Positions 11,512 through 29,513 of a stretch of 64,000 nucleotides of DNA are shown here, in pieces (the first letter of the stretch is position 1; each line of letters begins with the position of its first letter). The translations under genes were made by a program, and so were the position numbers. The notes below the pieces were generated by a model, which saw only the letters and a program-made list of their open reading frames with translations, was not told the origin of the DNA and made no database searches. This DNA is from Gerris lacustris (Eukaryota; Arthropoda; Insecta; Hemiptera; Gerridae), in assembly GCA_951217055.1 (NCBI GenBank), contig OX578276.1:60077307-60141306 (forward strand), read 5' to 3'.

Positions 11512-11657
11512 GGTTTGTTCCAACTACACCTCAAACTAGTTCCAAACTAGTTTCAAACTGTACGACGCATGTGCAATAGCAAAAAACGTTCAAATGTGGT
11601 CCGATGCGCATGCGTCGGACAGTTCCAAACCAGTTTGAAGTGTGGTTGGAACAAACC
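11512..11657. mobile_element. Short palindromic MITE-like element
   Basis: A 146-bp near-palindrome. It starts GGTTTGTTCCAACTACAC and ends GTGTGGTTGGAACAAACC. The arms also pair through CAAACTAGTTTC/CCAGTTTG and GACGCATGTGC/GCGCATGCGTC. The left arm carries an extra 17-nt copy of AGTTCCAAACTAGTTTC. There is no coding capacity. No clear target duplication is seen, so the superfamily is open. Confidence 0.75.
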
Positions 11658-11801
11658 AAATGTAAATTAATGACGCAATTTAAATAATAAAGCACATTAT
11701 CTACAGTTACCATGAATAAATTATTCTTAAATCATAGTTGTGTTCATAGGTAAGGGGTGATAGTAAAATACGTTTATGAACTAGCATCTAGCCTATAAAC
11801 T

Positions 11802-11802
11802 G

Positions 11803-11882
<80 letters not shown>
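11802..11882. repeat. (GT)n-(TA)n compound microsatellite
   Basis: A short GT run passes directly into about 68 bp of TA. The same CA/GT-to-TA junction is seen at 34360 and 41330. Confidence 0.95.
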
Positions 11883-11885
<3 letters not shown>

Positions 11886-12450
11886 CCCCATTCCGCCCTG
11901 TTTCACAGTAAAAAAATAAAAGCATTTAAATGGATAGCTCCAAAGAAAAACCAAAAACCAGCGTAGAGTAAGGAGAGGAGAGTAAACCCTTACTCTTACA
12001 GGGACCCCCCTGATTCGACCCCCTTTAGTGTGTTTATTGGTTATAACAAAAAGTTAAATTAATTTTTTTCTGGCAATTTTCATCGCCGCACCATATGGTA
12101 TTTGCATAAATTATTACAAAATTTTAGGACTAGCCGTTATGGGGTTTAGGAGAAATTTTGGTACTAACGCAATATTGGCGGTAAATAGCACAATACTCAT
12201 ACATTTTTTTTAAGTTTGTAATCTATATTCTTCAGTAGCTTTCATTTGTTACCCTCCCCTCTCAAAAATTAAATACATTCGAACTTTTTAGCTTAGCACA
12301 TTTTTGCGCATTGCGCATGCCCATATTAAGTGATTAATTAATGGGTCAAAAAGTTGCGCCAGTATTTCAAATTTCAACTCACTAGCGTGAACGTGTCGGG
12401 GGATATGAACTTAAGAACGGCGGTCAGAAAGGCACATCACCCTCGGCATA
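11883..12450. other. Probable old dispersed repeat, unclassified
   Basis: The stretch is moderately GC-richer and contains phrases of the type CATTTGTTACCCTCCCCTCTC (12243 on) that are echoed at 20240 (CATTTGATACTCCAC), suggesting shared ancestry of the two regions. No ends or coding frame can be fixed. Confidence 0.3.
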
Positions 12451-12785
12451 AATGGAAAATTAATCTAGCAAGTAGATTTTAGAATAAGAATTCCATCCAT
12501 GGATCTTGGATGTAAACAATGTGATATATCGTCGATATACAACACATCTACACCAATTTGAATTAAACTTTTCCTCGAAAAATATTTTTCTCTCATTTCT
12601 AATATTCTTTTCCTCATAAAATGCTTTTTTCCCCTTTATGTGAAATGAACATTTGTCGATTGGGTAGAAATGAACAATTTTACTTCTGCTAATACTCTTT
12701 AGCCTTAGGGTATTTCAATAAAATATAAACGTATACTCTCTTGTATTCATTGTTTGGATCTGTATGATCTATAGTTCTTACAATG

Positions 12786-12799
12786 CCCCCCCCCCCCCC
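12786..12799. repeat. Poly(C) run, 14 bp
   Basis: A pure C run in an otherwise AT-rich region (ACAATG before, TCTTTTCCC after). Confidence 0.9.
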
Positions 12800-14341
12800 T
12801 CTTTTCCCTGTTTTAGAATATTTTAAAATGATCTAGTTAAATTAATTTTTAAATTTTAATTTAAATCAAATTATAATTATTATTTACTACGGGAAACAGA
12901 CAGTGAAAAATACACTTTTATTAATTTTTAATTAATGCAAAACTACGTTCTCCAAATGTTTAACTTGTCATTAAATCTTTCTCACAAAGTTCTCTTCCAC
13001 TCATGATTGATTTTCTATATTCTCTGACCTTTTTAACTTATTTAGTAATTAGTTTTTGTTGCTCTTATACTAGTAGTTATTTCACATACAATACATATTA
13101 ATATTTTATCAGATAGTTCAAACTTTTAATAGCTTAATAAAGCTTTTAATTACGTTCCTACTGGCATGTATTATTTGAATATTATCGGCTATATGCCAAC
13201 AACCTTTTCGTGCATCTTTCTTACTATGCAAATACTATTAACAACCTACTTCTTGCGTGAGGAGCATAATTATTCACACGTTATTGCCTTTTATTAGACT
13301 GAACATTTCATAGCTATATATAACTTTGTAAAATACATAACCCAGTTTACTACTATTAATACATTGTCTCATGTATTTTTTCTCTATTCTGTTGCAGGTA
13401 TGTGCTCATGTGATATCACAATACTTCTATTGGTAATTGGTACTTCTACTGGTTAAATTACTAACTTTTTAAGTGATTTCAAAGTAAGATAACTATTACC
13501 TTGTTTTAGTTGGCAAGATCTGTTAAAAGTTGGATGTTTCAGTCACCTTTAGCTAATGTATTATAATGCCCTCAAGGTTGATTTAAAGTAGCAATTATAC
13601 GTATTTAAGTAGTTTTTAATAGTTAATACTTTCAGATAATCGGCCTATTATGTACCATAAACATATGTTTTCTCAATAATATTGTATATTATGCAACCTT
13701 AAGTCTTTGGTGATTTGAAGATAAGAGATGCGAGAATAAAAAATAAGATAGATAAAAGATAATACTATTAGAGAAGTTGTAGTATAATTGTAATTTTATC
13801 GTTATCTTCTTGTAGTAAGCAGATCATCAGATAAAACTGTATGATTTTATGATTACATCTGCTCTACTTATAAATGCTCCACCTGATGAATTATAATAAT
13901 AAACTGACGAAATAATACTGTTTTTTCAAGGAGTGGTCGACATGGTTGAGAGTGAAATAGAGGGTATTAATTTGTTGCTCTAGTTGGATTAACTTTACTT
14001 CTCATATCAATGTCTAAGAACAAAGGTAGTTAATAGAGTTTTTTTTACAAACTTCTCATAATTAACTATTCTTGGCAAACTGGTTTAAATCACTTAAATT
14101 CACTCTCTTAAGTTCATAATTAATAGGTTTAGTTATACCAACAGTTTTTTCTTACACCTTTTATATCTTCCTTCCTTGGACGGTTTAGCATCTTGTTTAA
14201 ACAGTGAAATACAGCTTTCATATAACTTTAAGAGTTATAAATAAGCCAAAAGTAATAGGATAATAAATAGTAGACGGGAATATTTCAAATTATGTTTTGT
14301 GATGTAAGCAATTAATGGATGTTAGGTGAATTTTTTTGTTT
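12800..14341. other. AT-rich stretch, nothing recognised
   Basis: Read on both strands; no supported gene, RNA or repeat. Confidence 0.55.
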
Positions 14342-14368
14342 GGGGGGGGGGGGGGGGGGGGGGGGGGG
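14342..14368. repeat. Poly(G) run, 27 bp
   Basis: Twenty-seven consecutive G at the left boundary of a family B copy. It could form G-quadruplex structures. Its length in the assembly may be uncertain, because such runs are prone to sequencing error. Confidence 0.92.
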
Positions 14369-14610
14369 TAGCGCTTCCACATTTGGAGTTAAAATTCCCT
14401 CGTTATGATTTTTCTGAACATATGCCAAATTTTGTTGGAATCGGCCCAGTCGTTTAGGCTCCATGCTTCTGCAGAGCCTACAGACATATTTTTGGACTCA
14501 AGGGACCTCAAACCGTTTTAATTTCAAAAAAAAAAATTTGATTTAAAATTTCAAAAATTTCAAAAAAGAATTTTCGCACCATCACAATACTTTCTCTTAA
14601 TATGAGAAAG
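14369..14610 (+). repeat. Repeat family B copy
   Basis: It carries the family B signature: TTTTTGGACTCAAGGGACCT (14490 on), then CACAATACTTTCTC and ATGAGAAAG at the end. The upstream text CAAATTTTGTTGGAATCGGC followed by CAGTCGTTTAGGC is of the kind common in insect transposon 3' regions. Related copies lie at 29351, 37750 and 56035, and in inverted form at 38552. Confidence 0.7.
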
Positions 14611-16253
14611 CAAATTATAAAATTGTCAATTGGTCATACTTAATTTTTCGGAGGAATTTTATTATAGTGTTATATATTACTCATGGTCATGAGTAAGTTA
14701 TAATTATAACACTGCGGATGGTGTTATTTGCGGTAATTCATTTAACAAACCAAAAATTAGGCGTTGTTATTTAGATTTCATGAACTATATACCGTTTATT
14801 TTACCTATGTCAAAAGAGCGAATTCAAGTTGTTTAAACCATTTTAACGTTTGAGGATGAACTTAGTATTGAACAAGATATTTTTATTAAAATATAACAAG
14901 GATATAAGTTAAAATTTGAGAATATAGTGGTTAAATTTATTAGACTCGCTGAGTACTAATGTAACAGGAATCGCCGCGCTAGCTCGAGTCATATATAGAA
15001 TAACAAGAGAAAATAATTATAATCTTGGTGGCCGTGATAGCTGCATGGGAACGGGTTAAAGGAACAGGATAAGCTTCAAGCATCCTTATGTGATAGTCGA
15101 GCATAGTTTCACTACTTCATCAATATGCTAACGAGGCAGGCATTTTTGGCAGAATTATATGTATTTCTATTAATCTTATATAATTATTTCTAATAATTTA
15201 TTTATGTATTTTAGAAATCCCTGTTGACATAATTTCCTGATTTCGGAACTAGACGTCGATATCATCATCTGTTCGGAAAGTTAATCCTTGTTTTTATAAT
15301 TATAGCACGAAGCCTTGTCTATTTTTGTAACTTTTAAAATAGGCTTTAATTTACTTTCGTTTTTGTATATGCTAATAAATTTATAATAGGCCTGTCTTGT
15401 TAAATTCGATTTTAATCGGTTTTTTGAAGGTTATCAATATTTAATAATAGGCTTATCTTTCGTGGCAAATTGACTAGGAGGAAATTAGCTTAAAATTAGA
15501 CTTTCCTTTGACTCAGTGTGATCCATGATTAGGCTTTAATTTTAATTGCTTAGGAAAAAATTAATCTTATGATTTAAATAACTTAAAAAGTAGTATAAGC
15601 GAGAAATAGAAGTGTTCTATAGTTTCATATGGGTTCGGTATGCGATTGAATGAGCTTATATAACATATTTTAATAGGGTGATTGATTTTTTCAAACTATA
15701 TAATCTGATTAGAAATCTACATCATTATTGTTATTAACAGTGATTATGAAATTTGTGTTTATCTTTCATTCCTAATTTTTAAATCATTGCTTTTTAAATT
15801 AAATTTTATTTTATCCGAACCAGTGTAGTAGAAATGTAGCCTGATAATTCTTGCTTGAGCCGAGGTCTAAAGACCCTGTACGTTAATTATACCTTGGGAA
15901 CGAATGTAATATATATAGGCACCATTGGCTCAGATATTAATGTGTAATGTTCAATTGTGAAAGAATTTTTTTTCTCATTACCAAATAATAATAAACTCCA
16001 AAATATGACTGCTCTTTCTCTTTCTTTATTTGAAAACTTTAATAAACAAATTTAGATTAATTCTTAGTCATATCTCGGTATTTTTTGTTTCGTTTTTAAT
16101 TACTAGGATTATCACTAATTTCCTGAGTTAGATTTATTTAAGATAATTGAATCGCCCAAATTCCTCTAAACTTTATCTAATGATTATTGTTTTGGGTGCT
16201 TCTAACTTTGCTGTAATTAGTTTTTCAATAAAAAATACTTTTACTGGATGAGG
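14611..16253. other. AT-rich stretch, nothing recognised
   Basis: No gene or repeat is recognised on either strand. A somewhat GC-richer spell at 15030-15150 has no ORF. Confidence 0.55.
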
Positions 16254-16668
16254 TTTTTTAATTTTCTAAAACCATTTTTGAAACCACCATATCTTAGAAA
16301 CTGCTCGACTAATTTTAATAAAATTTGGATTGTAGGAAGCATTTGGTCCCATATTAATATCAACATTCTGCGTCCATTTGTTTCCCTTCAACCTGCGCAC
16401 AAACTTATTTATTAACACATATTTCTTTAAAAGCACTCGTTAATATTTATGAAATTTGAATGGTTTGCAGCCCACAGATTAGTTGTTGGTAGCCCACAGA
16501 TGAGCCCGTATTAATTTCAACCGTCTGCGCACATTACAATATTGCTAAATTGTTACTTTTATTCGTGTAAAATAACAAAAGAATTTTAAAATAAAAAGGG
16601 GAAATGATTAAATAAATAAGAGCGAGGAAGCTAAGTGCCACAAAATTGGCACACTATTTTTTCATATT
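16254..16668 (+). repeat. Repeat family A, 3' portion
   Basis: It contains the family A middle block (AATTTCAACCGTCTGCGCACATTA at 16514-16537, preceded by a duplicated AGCCCACAGAT phrase at 16470 and 16493) and the 3' end GCGAGGAAGCTAAGTGCCAC...TTGGCA at 16623-16652. The 5' hairpin end is missing. Confidence 0.75.
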
Positions 16669-16669
16669 A

Positions 16670-20229
<3,560 letters not shown>

Positions 20230-20512
20230 ACTCTTCAATATCTTTCATTTGATACTCCACTAAAAATTTTAAACAAATATTTTTTTTCGCGTGACATCAA
20301 TTGCCCGCCATTTTGGATTTGAACAGCTGATAATTTTCAGTTCGCTATATTTTTCCTTTGTGTGCGTCAAATAAATCTTTAATACTGCAAAGTTTCATGT
20401 GCTTATCTCTTTTGATTTAAAAGTTATTGGAACCATACAGAGTGACAGACAGACAGATAGACACAGGAACTAACTATAAAGGTTTTTTTGGTTTCACTAA
20501 CGAAACCCCCGA
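20230..20512 (+). repeat. Dispersed repeat fragment, unclassified
   Basis: A sequence with transposon 3'-region character: CCGCCATTTTGGATTTGAACAGCTG, TGCAAAGTTTCATGTGCTTATC, then ACAGACAGACAGATAGACA and GTTTCACTAACGAAACCCCC. The last phrase is an inverted repeat (GTTTC-ACTAAC-GAAAC). The phrase GCCGCCATTTTG is also found in the TIR element at 61851-62589. Confidence 0.5.
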
Positions 20513-22649
20513 ATAAAAAAGGTTGGGAAAAATTGTTTTCCTGTTAGGACTGTAGACTGTTTATTTCAGTCAACAGAACGAGATATACAATAAACTTGAA
20601 GATTGATTGGTTGAAACGACAAACTTTACTGCTTTAGGAATGAATTTTTCACGAGGAAATAAATAAAAGTTAAGAATGAGTTTTGATATCTAATATGTGT
20701 ATGATTTGGTATTCTTCAAGAAATACATTGTTATACGAGTAATCAATTATAACTTTTTTTTTTAATATTTTTAAACTCAATTAATTTTTGTTGTTACCTA
20801 GAATAATAATATTCTAAACTCTAATTTTCTTTTTGGATGATTGATATTTTATGCAGAAAGATTGATGTCACTGAAGAAATAAGTGGGATGTGCGCAGAAC
20901 AATTACACGATTCTCAGAAACAGTCTTCATGGAATACAACAATATTATTGTTCTTGTTTAGATAGCCCACTACGTTTATTTAAAAAAAGCACCACACTAA
21001 AAGCTTAAATATTCTTCTTTTTTTTTCTTTTTTCTTTAAAGTCGATTCGCAAATATAAAGGAAATATCTTGTGGGCAGAAATATTCGGATCCAAAAATTA
21101 TACCCACATTTCTAGTGAGAGGTAATATTTTAATAAGAATTAATCTTTTCTTTTTACGAATTACTTTAGTTACTTTAGTAGAGTTTAATCTGTAATTCAT
21201 GACTACATATCTGTATTGTTCTATGTTCTATGCTCATAAATTAAGAATAACTTTTTTAATTTCTAACATATTCTAATAAGAGAAAGTATTGTGATAGATA
21301 ATTCGATTTCGAGATTATAATAAACTTACACGTTTTAAGAGTTAAGTAATTCTCTTTAAGATTCAAAGGTATATTTCACACTACGTTTTTCTGCAACACT
21401 TTGTGGACTATTTGGTAATACTTAAAACGCTTTTGACTTTTACAGGAGTTAATGTTTAGAAAAATAATATATTTAAACTCACTTTGATTTCGGTACTAAG
21501 AAGACATTTTAGTATGTAAAATTAGTTTTTCTGATACTATGCTGTAAGGGACGAAACATCTTTTATTACAATATTCTTCTTTCAAGAATAAACGTTAATA
21601 TATGAATTCAAGCTCTGTTCGAACCAGATGATTTTTAACTATTAATTAAAAAATCTTAAATTATTAAAAACATTATTACGCTTATTTTTATATATGTATT
21701 ATGCTCGTCTGAACCATTTAGTTAATTTTAATTGTATTCTTTTGAATCTGTAGAGTTTATGATAATAATTCAATACTATTTGCATGAAAAAATAAATTAA
21801 TTAAAATTAAAATTGTATACTTTTATTTAATATTGGTTAATAGACATTAAAATAAAATAAATATTATTTTATGTTATTAATGTAAGATAAATAAAACGAT
21901 AGTGTTAATTCAAATTCTTATTATACACGTGTTACTTGCTATTTAAATTTCTTCAAATATGTTTTTTCTTTATAAATATTTATTTATTTTATACATATAT
22001 TATGAAGAATATTAAACACTTTAAAATCACTCTCTCCAAGAAAAAGTGTGATCTTTCGTTATTGCCTCCCTTTCAAATTTTTTAAAAGGGCATATCTGAA
22101 GAGTTATGTCCCACGTTTAATACTTGTAGAAAGGCATTCAATTATTATAAGTGACAATATCCTAAAGATTACTTGAGAGGTTTTTAAAATTACGTAAATA
22201 AGTAAAAATATTTACTATTAAAAAAATTGTCTTTTTTTTATTGTAGGTTATACTTTTAGAGTCTTCCGGTTGTATTGTATAAAATCTTCCTCATCAACCA
22301 TAAACTACTTTCTCGTTTATACTGTTAAAAAAGAAAACAAAATCTTCTTCGAGAACAATACATTTGGCTTTTCAGCAATTCTTTTAAAGTTTCTGGGGTA
22401 TTCATAAAAGCGATTACTGATGAGGTAGAATTAAATACAGAATGTTTTAGAGTATCTTCACCTTCGGCGAATGGAAAGAAGGATTAAGAATTACATTAGA
22501 GGGCTATGTTCATTTTAAATTTAGGTTTCACCGTTGGGTGGAGATAAATTCGTGTTCCTGTAGAATAGTGTTTTAGCTTGTACCTATTCTAGCTAGTTTA
22601 AAGTGTAACTTGAAATAAGTATTGCTTATGTAAACCTAATGAGAAATAA
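20513..22649. other. AT-rich stretch, nothing supported
   Basis: No gene is recognised. A trace of family B in inverted orientation, AGAGAAAGTATTGTGAT, lies at 21281-21297. Confidence 0.5.
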
Positions 22650-22708
22650 TCTGCCAATTAGAGAGCGCATAGCTTCCTCATGTCCTATTTCTTGTACTTT
22701 AATGATTT
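22650..22708 (-). repeat. Repeat family A, 3' end only
   Basis: The reverse complement of the family A 3' terminus: CTGCCAATTAG...GCGCATAGCTTCCTCATGTCC. Only this end is recognisable. Confidence 0.7.
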
Positions 22709-22709
22709 T

Positions 22710-23539
22710 ATGCTTACTACCTATTATTGTCAAAGTACTTAATTCTCCCCACGTTTTTTAAATCTGTCAAAATTGTTTTGAGTTTCAGTAAGCTTAGAAG
22801 CAATATCATATACACAATTTATAGTCTTTTATTTCTTAGTCGACAGCAGTATTAGGACCATAAGGGGACTAACAGTTCACACATCTATTCATACAGTCAT
22901 AAGTATGAAATATATATGAGACCTAGATTATTGAGGTTGTATGTACTACTTCAAAAAAAGGGTGTTAAGCTTCTCGGTCACACTTGTCCTTACTGTCTTT
23001 ATTGTTGAAATCTTTTAGTCGTATTTGTTATTTATCATTGTATTTCAAAAGCTTTTGGATGAAGCTATTTCAAATGAGCATTCTTTATTTCAGATGCTTT
23101 GTGCTTACTATTATTATCTTTGCCAGCGAAGCTTCTTCAAGAAGTCTTTTTAAAGTAACTTCAAACTTCAATAGTCTTTTATACTTTTAGTTTCTTTTTT
23201 ATTCGTCTTCACGGGTGTTTTAGAGCCGCACTTTCAGTAAACTTTACTTACTCTCATTCTTAATCTTAAGAAGGAAAGCGATTCATTTCTTGTCCGCAGA
23301 CAACTTTCAGTGCTTTATCTAGTTCAAATAAAACAAACATCAAATGAATACTGTACAAGTGGATAAATCTCTATGGTGAGCCTTGCTTAGTTGATGCTTG
23401 AGTGTATATAAAGCGGTTTAACATTGAATAATTCGTGCTGGCCTATTAAGGAATACTGTGTTTCCGAGTGTTTGTATCCTACCATTCTTCTGTTCCCAAG
23501 TGTCGTGCTTTTGACGTATTAGTATAATAATAATGCTCT
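22710..23539. other. AT-rich stretch, nothing recognised
   Basis: No supported feature. The 68-codon ORF at 22984-23190 has no domain features. Confidence 0.5.
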
Positions 23540-23900
23540 TTCAATACAGTAGTGGGTATGAGGCGAGCTAGTGGAGCAGAACGTGGCAAGGGTAGGACTG
23601 TCAGTCCGACCAAAGGACCGTTCCTACAAGCCTAATGGCATTCCTCAGAGACGAAGCCTCAACTTCCAAAATAAGCGGTTATAAATGGTCCCTTATTATT
23701 CAAGTCCCGTTCGGGGAGAGCAAGATCAGGCCCAAGTTTCTTCTTATGGAATATAGAGGGTGCTTACTTTAGAGTTATTGCGAGGTCTCACTATCGAAGA
23801 CAGAATGCAGCCCTGGGCTGTACAAACCCGTCTTTCCTTATTCTTTTGCCACCTTGTTGCGTTTCTCGGTATTCTGTTGCATTCATCCATACACAATGCA
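23540..23900. other. GC-richer patch, function unknown
   Basis: About 360 bp of higher GC with a 25-codon ATG frame (23559 to about 23636, opening MRRASGAERGKG) and no longer frame. No splice-bounded coding exon can be argued. It is a candidate regulatory segment or alternative first exon of the DLC1-like gene, on composition and position alone. Confidence 0.3.
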
Positions 23901-24340
23901 ACTCTAATAAAAAAAAAGATTTAACTTCAAATCTACTCGAGTCTAAGAAAGCCACATTAAGAAATACTAGTTTACCCCATGGGTATAGTACATTTCAAAC
24001 ATCATATTAAACAGACGTTTGAAAGACGACAGAAGTACTGTACACTTCTTTCTGTAGATTGATTGCTGTGTTATATATAATGAATTGTAATTTACCATTA
24101 GTTTAGCTTACTGTAGAGTGTTATAATTGATCCTAAGAGAGAGTTTGGTATAATGTTTTAGCTATAATGTACTTCTGTTTCTTGAATCCTTGATAAAATA
24201 TATTGCACAGGATTTTAAACCCGGAGCATCATCGTAAATTTAGGACGAAAGCTTGATTTATTCGTATTTTAAATTTGACCTGTTATTATCTGGTTTGAAG
24301 TTATTTTTTATTATACATGTTCAAAGAAATAGACTATATT

Positions 24341-24920
24341 GCTTCCGAGCTTACCGAAGGTAACGGAAGCATTGTGTTCACTTTTAAGAACGAATAACTT
24401 TTATGTCTCCGATTTTAAAAATTCCAAGACAGAAATCCGTTTCAGACATCAGGGAACATTTTTGGTCTCGTGTCTGTCTGTCTGTCTGTCTGTCGGTCTG
24501 TGTGTCCGCGAATTATGAAACGTGCGACGATAACTTGAGTAAATGTCGACCGATTTTGATGAAATTTGGTATACATGTTCGTTTTACCAATGCCCAGGAC
24601 GAGTTCGTTGAACAACGTTATCCGTCCAAGCGTTAACGAGCAACGCTCGCGTAAACGTGAACTTCAAATTTAAAATTGGAATTTTAGGTCGTGAAAAAAA
24701 TCTAACTTCGTCTATTCAATGAGACAAACATTTTTTTCAAATACAATTTTTTAGTAAAACCAACAGCGACACCGCTATGAAGTGTTAAAGATCGCTAAAA
24801 CTATTAATAGTTTTTACACAATTAACAATATAACAATAATTTTAATGTTAATATAATAATAAAGTACATGATAGGATGCGAGGAAGCTATGTGCCACACT
24901 AATTGGCAGTCTATTTTTTT
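24341..24920 (+). mobile_element. Repeat family A, near-complete copy
   Basis: The best reference copy of family A, about 570 bp. The 5' end 24341-24370 folds as a precise hairpin: GCTTCCG, bulge AGC, TTACC, loop GAA, GGTAA, CGGAAGC. It continues with GACATCAGGGAACATTTTTGG, a (GTCT)n run at 24471-24495, GTGTCCGCGAATTATGAAAC, and GATGAAATTTGGTA. It closes with GATGCGAGGAAGCTATGTGCCACACTAATTGGCAGTCTA. The 3' end has a small stem TGCCA/TGGCA, and its GGAAGC is complementary to the 5' GCTTCC. There is no coding capacity. The class is unknown (non-autonomous transposon or SINE-like). Confidence 0.85.
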
Positions 24921-24964
24921 ACTTACTGCCATTTTGCATTTTTTTAAATATATTTTCGAGAATG

Positions 24965-25661
24965 AACGCCCCCCCCCCCCTTTTTATTGTAACCGACGGA
25001 AATCATAAATCGAAGAAACTGTTCTGGAATCGATATACGCTATTATACGCCGCTATAAAGATGGTTGATCTTCTTCTTGAAAGGACACCAAGTGGAATAA
25101 CAATTGTAGCCAGCCATTTGCATCAGATCATTTTTTTTTTTCTTTTATTTAGGTAGAAATGTAATCGAGCGTATCTGTTTCCCACATTCCCCCTTCTGCT
25201 ATTCTGAAGGAATGAATAAATACACGACTTTGTTTTAGCTTACTTAAAAAATATAACGTAATAATGTGTAGTATTAATATCGCAAATATAATTATTTTCC
25301 TTTAATACACGTTATTACCCCCATTCTTTTTGTGGCGTACAATGACTTTTTTGCCTGTCTGCTCTTCGTAGATGAATCTTCCAGTAAAATAAAAAGGTAT
25401 AATTAGAAATCGGAATAAACCTGTTGGAAATTAGACGAAGCTGAATATAGATTGTTTTATATTTCATTGTAAACAACAAAAGTAAACAAATAGTTATTAT
25501 ATATTAATTATTACCCCTTCTTCATGACTCTGTAAATAAATAATGCCGCTTTTCAGAGTAATGCCTGTTGCTTGAATGTGATACCATTTGTTTTTGGTTA
25601 TAGTCAAAAAGAAAAAAAAAACATTTATATATTTTAAACAAACGTCATTAACGATAAAAGT
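24965..25661. other. AT-rich stretch with a poly(C) run
   Basis: Ten C at 24970-24979. The 64-codon ORF at 24962 starts at this run (alternating Pro) and has no recognised domain. Confidence 0.5.
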
Positions 25662-25717
25662 ATTTTTAAGTTTTTGGTAGTATTCACTACGGAAAGTACT
25701 ACCAAAAACTTAAAAAT
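25662..25717. repeat. Perfect 21-bp inverted repeat
   Basis: ATTTTTAAGTTTTTGGTAGTA at 25662-25682 is exactly complementary to 25697-25717, with a 14-nt spacer. It has no T-run or gene to mark it as a terminator. It is either a tiny MITE-like footprint or a local palindromic duplication. Confidence 0.9.
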
Positions 25718-25889
25718 TGGATTTCTAATTGATTTTAATAGGTACAGGTACTAATTGGGTACTTTATAATAATTGTAAGCGTTAATTCTCAGTCTAGTTC
25801 TATTGTCGTTAACGTTGACTTCTAGACTTGTGGAAAAATTGAAAGCTTAAATTCGGGACTAGGTACCTTTAACGACAGAGGAAATTATT

Positions 25890-25966
25890 CTCCAGTGTAG
25901 CTTAGTTGGTTAGAGTGCCTGTACTGGATATATAAGAGGCCCGTGGTTTGAATCCCGGCGCTGGAG
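25890..25966 (+). tRNA. tRNA-like sequence (degenerate tRNA or SINE head)
   Basis: The acceptor-type stem CTCCAGTG pairs with CGCTGGAG (8 positions, one G-U). It is followed by TAGCTTAGTTGGTTAGAG, which matches the A box and D arm, and GGTTTGAATCC, which matches the B box and T loop. The anticodon arm is wrong: only GCCT/AGGC pair, around an over-long loop of about 16 nt, and the T stem has two mismatches. I read it as a tRNA pseudogene or the tRNA-derived head of a SINE, not a working tRNA. No SINE body or target duplication could be fixed. Confidence 0.5.
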
Positions 25967-25969
25967 TCT

Positions 25970-29350
<3,381 letters not shown>

Positions 29351-29513
29351 ACTTTCTCGTGCATTTAATGATACTAAATTAAAATCCCATAATATCTAGG
29401 TGACAGACATTTAAAAAAATAACTTTTTTGGACTCATGGGGTCTTAAAACGTGTGAATCCATCAAAATCACAATACTTTGTGTCTCTGTAAGCAAAATAT
29501 AACATGAGAAAGT
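29351..29513. mobile_element. Repeat family B, short TIR copy
   Basis: A 163-bp segment beginning ACTTTCTCGTG and ending CATGAGAAAGT, which pair in 10 of 11 positions. It carries the family signature TTTTTTGGACTCATGGGGTC and CACAATACTTTG. There is no coding capacity. The overlapping 61-codon minus ORF is chance. Confidence 0.6.

Noticed and set aside
24341..24920. Helitron assignment for family A
   Set aside because: A 3' hairpin and complementary ends are present, but the copies do not end in CTRR or start with TC, and no A/T insertion site is demonstrable.
25890..25966. Functional tRNA gene
   Set aside because: The anticodon arm cannot form the standard 5-bp stem and 7-nt loop, and the T stem has mismatches.
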